Shown piece by piece: positions 1 to 6,293 of a stretch of DNA of 10,804 nucleotides; position 1 is the stretch's first letter, and each line of letters begins with the position of its first letter. The stretch is from the NCBI GenBank assembly GCA_023436515.1, contig JAEZIV010000348.1, positions 1 through 10,804 on the forward strand. Reading direction: 5' to 3'. Under the pieces are notes generated by a model. It ran no database searches, had not been told where the DNA came from, and saw nothing but the letters and a program-made list of their open reading frames with translations. A program made the position numbers and the translations under genes. This DNA is from Bacillota bacterium. GTDB lineage: Bacteria; Bacillota; Clostridia; Acetivibrionales; DSM-1351.

Positions 1-8
1 TCAATCAT
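1..8 (-). CDS. possible first codons of a gene running off the left edge
   Basis: On the minus strand an ATG at 8-6 follows an AAAGGATG stretch that could be a ribosome binding site about seven bases upstream. Only Met-Ile and part of a third codon lie in the window, so nothing can be said about the product. The next ATG upstream (15-13) meets a stop after two codons. This is a weak call based on spacing alone. Confidence 0.2.
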
Positions 9-199
9 ACAATCATCCTTTCAAAAAGTTTCTATATTTATGTTTGCTTTAGATTTTCAATGGTGAATTGGCAGCCCAATATAAAGTTATATTCAAATAC
101 ATATTTTATATTACCGATTGTCATATTTATTTTTGGATAGAACAAAGCTAGGTACTGCTGCTTTTTTCTAACCAACAACACTTTTCCAGACAATAAAAT

Positions 200-230
200 A
201 TTGCATGGAGTATTTATAATTCCATGCAAT
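200..230 (-). terminator. probable terminator of the beta-propeller gene
   Basis: A perfect 10-bp inverted repeat (ATTGCATGGA at 200-209, TCCATGCAAT at 221-230) encloses an 11-base loop. Read on the minus strand, the hairpin is followed by ATTTTATTG, which is T-rich but interrupted. It lies 85 bases past the stop of the gene at 315-1397 and is the best candidate for the end of that transcript. Its modest U-tract makes it a likely but imperfect Rho-independent terminator. Confidence 0.5.
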
Positions 231-245
231 GCAATAGGCTTTAGT

Positions 246-276
246 AGCAGGGAGTATTAATAATTCAAGCCCTGCT
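246..276. repeat. inverted repeat, second hairpin in the 3' region
   Basis: AGCAGGG at 246-252 pairs with CCCTGCT at 270-276 around a 17-base AT-rich loop. It sits between the stop codon at 315 and the stronger hairpin at 200-230. No U-run follows on the minus strand, so it may be a processing or stability element, or the first of two tandem terminator stems. Apart from these two hairpins I see nothing else convincing in positions 9-314. Confidence 0.4.
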
Positions 277-314
277 TATTAAATTATGAAATGTAACGGA
301 TGTGATATTGTTAA

Positions 315-1397
315 CTATATACTTACTTTTACAATTTTTCCCGTAGAATTTGCAATAAAGCTGCTGTCACAGCCCATACCGAAATAAAATGTACCTTTAG
401 CTTCTTCAAAGGACCTTGCGAAGGTGTCATTTTCGAACCTAAGTACTTCTGACCAATTACTTAAGTTATTTGTTTTATATACAACATTTATATAACTTTT
501 ATCGGTCACCTTTTTATTTGCCAGTACATACACTGTATCTCCTCTGCTAAGTATATCCATTGGCTGCGCCTCTGCCTCAGGCAGCTTTATCCTTCTTGCC
601 TGATTAATCTCAGGAGCAAAATAAATACCTTCCGGCTTCCATTGGTAGTCCAGATCAAATATACCTGAAATGTACATTATACAATCTAAAGCTACAGTAG
701 GTCTCATCAATCTATACATAACGCCCTTGGGGGCACCCGGAAACATAGAATTCTCAGTTACTTTAACCGTTTTTGCCGTTACTCCGTCTGTTACCAGAAT
801 TCTGTTGTATTCACCTACATTACTCATATTATACAAAAATGTAGCCGCATATATATTTCCCTTAAAATTAAACAAGCTATAGGTCCTGGACATTTTTGAA
901 ACATATGGGCTGCCGGCTTGCACTACCACAGGTTTCCATGTCTTACCCATGTCCTCTGATACAAAAACCGTTGGGCCTACTCCTGAAGTAGAAATAGCTG
1001 CAAACAATTTTCCATTCATCAGTTCCAGATCAAATACATGATTTGCTCCAGGAATAATACCAATTCGTAACCAAGTATCATTTTGGGTTGCATATATATT
1101 CCCTTGCTCCACCGGGCTGCGAATGTCAGTTCCCGGAACATACAATCTATTATCTAGTATTCGGAAGTTTTCTACTTGCTCTTCATCTGTTACAAAGTTC
1201 GGTACAATTTTATTGGTGTTGGTATCCAAATACATAATAGTAATAGGTCCGGCATTAGGTGACGGACCCTCATTTCTGGAGTTTCCATACCCAATATAGA
1301 TTCTGTCTTTATAGAGTTGCATATCCCATACATTCCAGTCATAGCCTTGCTTTGGAAATATATAACCCAGATCATTTACAACAGCAGCAGTGGACAT
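315..1397 (-). CDS. seven-repeat beta-propeller-like protein of unknown function
   Basis: The start is supported by GGAGGT seven bases before the ATG. The 360-residue product shows a recurring segment of the type (D/G/N)-x-hydrophobic-Y-hydrophobic-(G/A). Examples are YKDRIYIGYG near residue 29, LDNRLYVPG near 81, MNGKLFAAI near 127, FKGNIYAAT, LDCIMYISG, RGDTVYVLA and AKGTFYFGM. Seven such units suggest a seven-bladed propeller. One Asp-box (SEDMGKTW, residues 147-154) of the BNR/sialidase type is present. I see no signal peptide, membrane segment or catalytic motif, so it is more likely a binding or scaffold protein than a sialidase. A promoter-like sequence precedes it at 1463-1493, so it may be transcribed apart from the peptide operon that ends 143 bp upstream. 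A link to that operon is possible but unproven. Confidence 0.75.
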   Translation of the reverse strand: MSTAAVVNDLGYIFPKQGYDWNVWDMQLYKDRIYIGYGNSRNEGPSPNAGPITIMYLDTNTNKIVPNFVTDEEQVENFRILDNRLYVPGTDIRSPVEQGNIYATQNDTWLRIGIIPGANHVFDLELMNGKLFAAISTSGVGPTVFVSEDMGKTWKPVVVQAGSPYVSKMSRTYSLFNFKGNIYAATFLYNMSNVGEYNRILVTDGVTAKTVKVTENSMFPGAPKGVMYRLMRPTVALDCIMYISGIFDLDYQWKPEGIYFAPEINQARRIKLPEAEAQPMDILSRGDTVYVLANKKVTDKSYINVVYKTNNLSNWSEVLRFENDTFARSFEEAKGTFYFGMGCDSSFIANSTGKIVKVSI

Positions 1398-1462
1398 TTT
1401 ATACCTCCGCCTTACCTCTTATTCCTACGATGGCAAATTAGTTATTTATTCAATTCCAATTC

Positions 1463-1493
1463 ATTATATTCAAAAAGTAAATAAAATGTTCAA
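1463..1493 (-). promoter_or_regulatory. putative sigma-A promoter of the beta-propeller gene
   Basis: On the minus strand a perfect TATAAT (-10, at 1468-1463) lies 18-19 bases after TTGAACA (an imperfect -35 near 1493-1487). The spacing is slightly long but acceptable. Transcription would start near 1456, giving a leader of roughly 60 bases before the ATG at 1397. The rest of the 1398-1540 gap is AT-rich, and I see no clear terminator for the preceding ABC gene in it. Confidence 0.5.
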
Positions 1494-1540
1494 TATTGCC
1501 GTAGTTAGTAAAAGATGCCCTCTGATTATTTAGACTATTC

Positions 1541-3256
1541 TCAGGCGCTTGCTGCAAAATCAGATTTTATGTCATCTATTGATACTTCAATAAGACTTCG
1601 GTTTTTTAGTTTAAGCACTCTTGAGCAAATATTTATTGCAGATGGCCTGTGAGTGATCACAAGGCAGGTTCTGGAAGGGGACATCATTTTAATGCCCTGC
1701 AAGACCTTCATTTCAGAGTTGATATCCAATGAAGAGGTTGCCTCATCCAATATTAGTATTGGGGCTTTCCTGAATAATGCTCTTGCAATTGCAATCCTTT
1801 GTGCCTGTCCTTCCGATAAGCCAATACCATGCTCACCAATTACCGAATTGATACCCTCCGGTAATTCATTAATAAATTCAGCTGCACAGGCTGCATTAAC
1901 AGCCACATTGATTTCCTCATCTGTAGCATGGAGTGCACCTGATACTATATTTTCTCTTATAGTCCCGCTGAAAAGCGTATTACCCTGGGGTACATAGGAT
2001 ATCCACTCCCTTGTCTCTGCAGACACAGGATGTTTTGTACCATCCTGACTTACAAGAAAGGCATTTCCGCTTGAAGGCTTTAAGAGTGCGAGGAGTAACC
2101 TTATAAGTGTGGTTTTCCCTTCTCCCGACGGCCCTACCAAAGCCACAATTTCACCATAATGTATATTAAGGGATAACTTCTCCAGTACAGGTTGATTATT
2201 CTTTTGATATGAGACTGTTGCCCTCTCGATAGATATGGCAGCTTTTGAAGAAGGTGGAATTCCAGGCATACTGACCTCAAGTTCAAGAGCTTCTAATTCC
2301 ATAAGTCTGCCTGTACATGCCATTGCTGCTACTATAGCGGGCAGGGATCTTGATAATCCTACAAAGGGGCCCTGTACCTGAGATACCAGCTGAAGGAAAG
2401 CTGTAAGAGTACCAAAGGAAGTAGCTCCACTGCTAAGTTGAAAGGCCCCCCAGCAAAAGGCAAGAAAATATCCTACCCAATAACCTAACCCAAGGGCAGT
2501 TCCGGCAATTATGCTGGTTTTGTTCTTCTCAGTTACCCACTTCAATCTATTATTATGCAACTCTGTTATGGTATCAAGGCTCTTCTTTTCCAGTCTGAAG
2601 GATTTAATAATAAGTATATTTTCAAGTGCTTCCTGAATAAATGATCTATACTTGCTTTCAGATTCTTGAACTTTTTTATGAAGATGCTTTATTTTTCTTC
2701 CCCAAATTCTGCTGAAAACCACAGTAACTGGCCCCAGAACAAATGCGAGCACAGCTAGCATGGGCTCATAATACAGTAGTGTAGCAAAAGCCGCCACCAG
2801 TTGAATACCCAAGGATATTATACTGGGCAGTGTATCAACAACACTTGACGCCACAGTTCCAACATCGCTTGTTAGCCTGGTTAATACGTCTCCACTGTGA
2901 TAATTCAAAACTAATGACCATTCAGTCTTGGTATATCTCTCAAAAATTCTTTTTCGGAGGCTATTTGACAGAGTTTCAAGTGTCCTTACTGATATGATTG
3001 ATGAAAAGGCTCTAATTCCGAGGTTTAGAAGTATTATTCCTCCAAATAAGGCAGCATAAATTAATGCCTTGCTTAAAAATCCCTTCACTGCATTATCAAT
3101 TAGATTCTTAGATAGAATAGCAACAGCAACACCTGTTATAGCGCCAATGGCATCCATAGCGATAATTAAAATAATCGAAGGGCTAAAGGACTTGGAGGCA
3201 TGGTATATCCAACTCATATAGAATATTAACTTTTTGAAATCAGACTTAATTTTCAC
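1541..3256 (-). CDS. ABC transporter, fused permease and ATPase (peptide exporter type)
   Basis: This is a 570-residue half-transporter with an N-terminal transmembrane domain (hydrophobic segments from about residue 25 to 310) and a C-terminal nucleotide-binding domain. The visible motifs are Walker A GPSGEGKTT (374-382), a Q-loop VPQGN, the signature LSEGQ (479-483, Glu where the usual motif has Gly), Walker B ILILDE (499-504) with a following D-loop SSLD, and the H-loop His535. There is no C39 peptidase domain, so leader removal must be done by another protein. The GTG start at 3256 is preceded by AGGAGG, although only four bases away. An ATG at 3277 would add eight residues but has no binding site. 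The gene overlaps the upstream S26 peptidase by 11 bp, implying coupled translation. Its probable job is export of the modified peptides encoded upstream. Confidence 0.85.
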   Translation of the reverse strand: MKIKSDFKKLIFYMSWIYHASKSFSPSIILIIAMDAIGAITGVAVAILSKNLIDNAVKGFLSKALIYAALFGGIILLNLGIRAFSSIISVRTLETLSNSLRKRIFERYTKTEWSLVLNYHSGDVLTRLTSDVGTVASSVVDTLPSIISLGIQLVAAFATLLYYEPMLAVLAFVLGPVTVVFSRIWGRKIKHLHKKVQESESKYRSFIQEALENILIIKSFRLEKKSLDTITELHNNRLKWVTEKNKTSIIAGTALGLGYWVGYFLAFCWGAFQLSSGATSFGTLTAFLQLVSQVQGPFVGLSRSLPAIVAAMACTGRLMELEALELEVSMPGIPPSSKAAISIERATVSYQKNNQPVLEKLSLNIHYGEIVALVGPSGEGKTTLIRLLLALLKPSSGNAFLVSQDGTKHPVSAETREWISYVPQGNTLFSGTIRENIVSGALHATDEEINVAVNAACAAEFINELPEGINSVIGEHGIGLSEGQAQRIAIARALFRKAPILILDEATSSLDINSEMKVLQGIKMMSPSRTCLVITHRPSAINICSRVLKLKNRSLIEVSIDDIKSDFAASA

Positions 3257-3749
3257 AGTTCCTCCTGGTATAAGCATTTTTAAAGATAAGACGTTTTATA
3301 CGACTACCCATACTAAAGAATTTTAGAACGATATGCCTTAGGGGAATTATTTTCAGCCAGAGCCCCACTAATATACTCCAAAGCTTATTGTCACATTCAA
3401 TTATTCTTCGGCCTCTTCTGACAGCACAAACCACCGCTATTAATTGGTCGGGCTCTAGGGGTCCTTCGATCCAGCGTTGTGCATCCCCAATCATAAAAAA
3501 GCTGTCATCGGTCTTTTTTAGAACTCTGTGGAGCACATAAAGCCCTGTACTTCTTTTTATCAATACAATATCTCCACGATTTATGTCCTTAAAGCTGACA
3601 GCCTTTAACTCAACTGAATCTCTGTTTTCTCTTAAAAAAGGATACATACTCATGCCTGTTACACTAATCCAGGCATGTCCACCATGGTTGAGAATCTCAC
3701 TAACTACCGGAAACATTGCTTCTGACTTAACTCGCTTTACACTACACAT
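3246..3749 (-). CDS. S24/S26 family signal-peptidase-like protease, Ser-His type
   Basis: This 167-residue protein carries the S26 box TGMSMYP with likely nucleophile Ser34, followed by RGDIVLIK (58-65) and the LHRV box with His74. GD at 88-89 matches the conserved GD(N/A) segment. In bacterial type I signal peptidases the general base is Lys; a His at this place is typical of the SipW/ER-like branch. A hydrophobic stretch around residues 123-145 followed by basic residues could anchor the C-terminus in the membrane. The start overlaps the end of the HPr-kinase-like gene by 13 bp, with GGAG about 11 bases upstream. In this operon it is the only visible protease, so it is the candidate for removing the precursor leaders; that role is inferred. 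Confidence 0.8.
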   Translation of the reverse strand: MCSVKRVKSEAMFPVVSEILNHGGHAWISVTGMSMYPFLRENRDSVELKAVSFKDINRGDIVLIKRSTGLYVLHRVLKKTDDSFFMIGDAQRWIEGPLEPDQLIAVVCAVRRGRRIIECDNKLWSILVGLWLKIIPLRHIVLKFFSMGSRIKRLIFKNAYTRRNCEN

Positions 3750-4609
3750 TTATGAACCAACTCCATTGCTTCTTTATCGGGCGTGCATTGCAGCAGGTAT
3801 ACCGGTGTACAGGCAATTATCTGCTCAATAACTGTATATGCCTTCTCCATCAATACCTCGTCGAAATAGGGTAAAAAGCAGCGTGGCATAAGTCTGGGGA
3901 GAATTTCTGTAAGTGACAGCCTTGTAATTCTGTTTTCAGGAGCTTGTTCCAGTATAACTATTGCACACAAGGGCACCCTTTCATCCGAAAACTTATCAGA
4001 CGAACCGCTCCAGGGCGTACCGCATAAAAATGGAGTTTCATTAAAAATCCTTATAACCGGTGTATCATCGTTTACAACACTTACGGCTTCTTTAAAATGA
4101 TCTTCCCAAAGTCTTACATGTGTTGACTTCCCGGTTCCAGAGGGTGCTGTGAACAATATTCCCTTTCCATTCCAGGATATTGATGAGGAGTGAATAACTA
4201 TACCGTTGTTATTTATAATATGATTCCTAAATGCAATTCCTGTAAGCATAAAGGAGTAGAAGTCACTCCAGCTATAGTTCTCTATTCCTTTGACTTTGGG
4301 AACATCCAGCAGTTTTATCCTGACTCTGCTCCATAAAGAGTCGGTCTCCATGTGGGCTAATACGACTCTTCCGCTTTCATCCTTCCTTACAATATGAAAA
4401 CCCTCTCCATCTTGTCTTTTCATCCAAACCACTTGATCGTCAACAACTATCTCTCCTCGGGGTTCAGTAATACTGTGAGACTTTTCGATAGTTATAGTTA
4501 TATCGGGATATTTATATGGATTTCTTGCGAATGGAGACAATCTGTTTTCAATATATTCATTTTCGCAGTTCATATTAATTTTTCTATTAGCAATATTGTA
4601 ACCAAACAT
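3737..4609 (-). CDS. HPr kinase-like ATPase (HprK-related)
   Basis: This 290-residue protein has a P-loop APSGTGKST at 155-163, His139 in an IHSS segment just before it, an NDDTP motif at 180-184 that corresponds to the acidic GDD region of HPr kinase/phosphorylases, and GTPWSGS at 197-203. The C-terminal half is therefore HPr-kinase-like; the N-terminal ~110 residues are not recognised. I chose the ATG at 4609 because AGGAG lies seven bases upstream. A start at 4681 would have to read through the hairpin at 4641-4685 and has no binding site. True HprK acts on HPr in sugar regulation, but this protein lies in a peptide operon. Homologues in lasso-peptide clusters (PadeK of paeninodin) phosphorylate a serine of the precursor, so peptide phosphorylation is the leading inference. 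Confidence 0.8.
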   Translation of the reverse strand: MFGYNIANRKINMNCENEYIENRLSPFARNPYKYPDITITIEKSHSITEPRGEIVVDDQVVWMKRQDGEGFHIVRKDESGRVVLAHMETDSLWSRVRIKLLDVPKVKGIENYSWSDFYSFMLTGIAFRNHIINNNGIVIHSSSISWNGKGILFTAPSGTGKSTHVRLWEDHFKEAVSVVNDDTPVIRIFNETPFLCGTPWSGSSDKFSDERVPLCAIVILEQAPENRITRLSLTEILPRLMPRCFLPYFDEVLMEKAYTVIEQIIACTPVYLLQCTPDKEAMELVHKCVV

Positions 4610-4640
4610 ATTTTTACTCCTAAACAAGTTGTGGATAAAG

Positions 4641-4685
4641 GAAAATGCAAAGGCTTTATGTAAATACACATGCCTTTGCATTTTC
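4641..4685 (-). terminator. 14-bp perfect hairpin after precursor B (partial terminator or attenuator)
   Basis: GAAAATGCAAAGGC (4641-4654) is an exact inverse complement of 4672-4685. The 17-base loop can add a further ATGT/ACAT stem. On the minus strand it begins 11 bases after the precursor B stop and ends in TTTTCC, a short U-tract. This place between abundant peptide genes and enzyme/transport genes suits partial termination or 3'-end protection, which would keep peptide mRNA in excess of kinase, protease and exporter mRNA. Confidence 0.65.
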
Positions 4686-4695
4686 TCTTCAATGA

Positions 4696-4866
4696 TTAAC
4701 CCTGATTTCCTTCATACCATGTATAAAGGACATCTTTGCCATCTAATGTTATTGTGCATGCTCCATCCTTATATATACAATGTGGATATGGACTGCCACC
4801 GTTAGCCAGCTTTTCTTCAGCTCTTAGGTTTACGTACTCAATAGTTGGTTTAATATATTTGTTCAT
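4696..4866 (-). CDS. RiPP precursor peptide B (56 residues)
   Basis: The start at 4866 is set by AAGGGGTG (4883-4876) nine bases upstream. An earlier in-frame ATG at 4887 would place this binding site inside the gene and has none of its own. Residues 1-21 share the cluster's leader pattern: Tyr4, Lys6, Pro7, Glu17, Glu18 and Ala21, with LRAEEKLA at 14-21. After Ala21 comes a probable core of 35 residues starting NGGSPYPHC. It contains Cys30 and Cys37, an aromatic YTWY near 48-51, and a C-terminal EGNQG. Cys30 lies four residues before Asp34 (C-x3-D), a spacing known from radical SAM thioether peptides. No family is recognised for the core. It follows precursor A by 85 bp with a hairpin in the gap, and shares its operon with PqqD, maturase, kinase, protease and exporter. 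Confidence 0.8.
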   Translation of the reverse strand: MNKYIKPTIEYVNLRAEEKLANGGSPYPHCIYKDGACTITLDGKDVLYTWYEGNQG

Positions 4867-4903
4867 AATGTAATTCACCCCTTTCATATGTTTCTAGAAA
4901 TTC

Positions 4904-4935
4904 TTACATAACACTTATAGATAAATGTTATGTAA
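4904..4935. repeat. 10-bp perfect inverted repeat between precursors A and B
   Basis: TTACATAACA (4904-4913) is the exact inverse complement of TGTTATGTAA (4926-4935), with a 12-base loop. It sits 16 bases past the precursor A stop and 37 bases before the precursor B start. The stem is AT-rich and followed on the minus strand by GAATTTCTAG rather than a U-run, so it is not a good terminator. It may protect or process the precursor A mRNA, or be an operator. A neighbouring TTTCTAGAAA (4891-4900) is also a perfect palindrome. Confidence 0.45.
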
Positions 4936-4951
4936 CCCCATTGGTCATTGA

Positions 4952-5095
4952 TTAATTTGAATTTGAATTAGCTAAGAAGGTTATGCCGTTTGGACCTTGT
5001 ATATCTGTTTCACAGCTTCCTGTGCAAGTTGAAGCAAGCTTCTCCTCAACCTTAAAGCATACACACTCCAACTCTGGCTTATTATACTTTTTCAT
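4952..5095 (-). CDS. RiPP precursor peptide A (47 residues), small gene
   Basis: This gene is short but well supported: AAGGAGGTG stands six bases before the ATG at 5095. The N-terminus begins MKKYNKPELE and continues with VEEKLA at 16-21. It matches precursor B without gaps, including Tyr4, Lys6, Pro7, Glu17, Glu18, Lys19, Leu20 and Ala21. The presumed core starts STCTGSCETD, with Cys24 and Cys28, and ends in an Asn/Ser repeat (NSNSN). Two further cysteines (11 and 13) lie in the leader. The gene begins 15 bases after the stop of the radical SAM maturase, so the enzyme and its likely substrate are cotranscribed. A thioether or other radical crosslink at the core cysteines is plausible. A terminal serine near the end could suit a PadeK-like kinase, but neither is shown by sequence alone. 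Confidence 0.8.
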   Translation of the reverse strand: MKKYNKPELECVCFKVEEKLASTCTGSCETDIQGPNGITFLANSNSN

Positions 5096-5101
5096 TTGTT
5101 T

Positions 5102-5110
5102 CACCTCCTT
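5102..5110 (-). promoter_or_regulatory. strong ribosome binding site of precursor A, abutting the maturase stop
   Basis: Read on the minus strand this is AAGGAGGTG, a near-complete anti-16S match, starting at the base directly after the TGA of the radical SAM gene (5113-5111). It fixes the start of the 47-residue peptide at 5095. It also suggests that the peptide is translated far more strongly than the maturase, which uses a TTG start. Confidence 0.75.
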
Positions 5111-6253
5111 TCATTGCACCCCGGCTTTAAGCAAATCCGCACCATTGCTCTTTTTAAGTTCAGTTCTGCTTTCGGCCAGGTCACAAAGGTACTTGGCAGG
5201 CTTATCAAAATGTCCTGTTTCAGTCATTAATCTTGCAGGACACGCCATACAATTATCTTTCATAGAACAATCTGTGCATTCTTTACATTTAGGAACTTTG
5301 TTACAGCCTTCCACAAGTTGCTGCCAAGCTCTATTAAACCCAACCTCTACAGGCTCTGAATAAGGCTTTTCCAATAACCCGCAGGGTGTCATGTGTCCTC
5401 GACTGGTAATCCAAAAGCCGCATTTACCCGCCAGACAGCTGAAGGCAGAGTCATTAATTGCAGCTCTTCTGCCTGTTTTTGATATGGCAGTTTGTTCAAT
5501 CATAGTGTCATGATCTATTTCGGCTATGTCTCGGCTATCCAGGTACCTTCTCAAATTAAAGGCCTCCACATAAGCTTCATACCGGGCTAAAACCCCAGGA
5601 GCAAGTCTGTTTCCAACGGGATCTGTCCCCTCTCCAGTTCTACGGGGTGAAATGTAATTTACTATACCAAGACCTTTTCCAAACCTATCGGATATCTCTG
5701 TAAGCTTATCAAACTCCCTGTAATTGTCTTCTACGACGGTTGTTTTGACTTCAACATCCACCCCCATTGAGCTGAGGTAATCAAGACCTCTTATAGTTCT
5801 ATCAAATCCATCCTTACAGCCGGTCAGTCTTTCATAGGTTTCATTTGATGCACCATACAAGGTAACACTGAATTTTGATGGTGGTATCCCGGAAAGCCAT
5901 TTGGCTTTTTCTCGGGTAACAAGGCTTGCATTACTGTATATTGTAATATTAAAGCCCATTTCAGAGAGGCCCTCATAGATTTTATGAAAATCACTTCTCA
6001 GAAAAACTTCTCCCCCTGTAAGTGTAAGAAATATCAACCCGGCATCTCTTGCATCTCTTCCTATCTGCAGCCACTGGTCGGCATCCAACTCATTTTTGGC
6101 TACCTCCTTGTCATTTGCCATGCTGCAGACATAACACATTCTGCACCTAAAATTACATCTTGACGTTAGCTCAAAGGTTCCGGCGACAGGTATCCCATTT
6201 TCCTTAGCATTACTTACGAGCCTGCTGTTGAACTCTCCCCATGATAAACTCAA
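5111..6253 (-). CDS. radical SAM/SPASM peptide maturase
   Basis: This 380-residue enzyme has the radical SAM cluster motif C-x3-C-x2-C at Cys33, Cys37 and Cys40, and a GGEVF segment (80-84) for SAM binding. It also has a cysteine-rich C-terminal SPASM region (Cys273, 278, 291, 317, 323, 326, 329, 335, 338, 357), which normally holds two extra iron-sulfur clusters. Enzymes of this design form thioether or carbon-carbon crosslinks in ribosomal peptides. No peptide-binding domain is visible at the N-terminus, which fits a separate PqqD partner encoded 40 bp upstream. The start is TTG at 6253 with AGAGGTG six bases before it; no ATG fits this frame. It is followed directly by precursors A and B, its likely substrates. 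The bond formed cannot be read from the sequence. Confidence 0.88.
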   Translation of the reverse strand: MSLSWGEFNSRLVSNAKENGIPVAGTFELTSRCNFRCRMCYVCSMANDKEVAKNELDADQWLQIGRDARDAGLIFLTLTGGEVFLRSDFHKIYEGLSEMGFNITIYSNASLVTREKAKWLSGIPPSKFSVTLYGASNETYERLTGCKDGFDRTIRGLDYLSSMGVDVEVKTTVVEDNYREFDKLTEISDRFGKGLGIVNYISPRRTGEGTDPVGNRLAPGVLARYEAYVEAFNLRRYLDSRDIAEIDHDTMIEQTAISKTGRRAAINDSAFSCLAGKCGFWITSRGHMTPCGLLEKPYSEPVEVGFNRAWQQLVEGCNKVPKCKECTDCSMKDNCMACPARLMTETGHFDKPAKYLCDLAESRTELKKSNGADLLKAGVQ

Positions 6254-6293
6254 TTTCTACACCTCTGTTTCTTGGTTTATTTTCGTTGACGTT

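Noticed and set aside
38..229. 63-codon open frame on the minus strand
   Set aside because: It starts with TTG, has no ribosome binding site, begins inside the terminator hairpin at 200-230, and encodes nothing recognisable.
315..1397. Annotation as a sialidase
   Set aside because: Only one Asp-box is visible, with no catalytic arginine triad pattern and no signal peptide; Asp-boxes occur in many propellers.
1653..1997. 114-codon plus-strand open frame inside the ABC gene
   Set aside because: It runs antisense to the conserved ATPase motifs and shows no independent signals.
1541..3256. C39-type peptidase-containing bacteriocin exporter
   Set aside because: No N-terminal peptidase domain is present; the protein starts directly with the membrane domain.
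4610..4681. 24-residue N-terminal extension of the HPr-kinase-like protein
   Set aside because: It would be encoded by the 14-bp hairpin, and a clear AGGAG site sits before the ATG at 4609.
4867..4887. Seven-residue extension of precursor B
   Set aside because: The upstream ATG has no binding site, the real site lies within this extension, and the shared leader begins at 4866.
4983..5363. 126-codon plus-strand open frame opposite precursor A and the maturase end
   Set aside because: No binding site or family features; the minus-strand genes explain the region fully.
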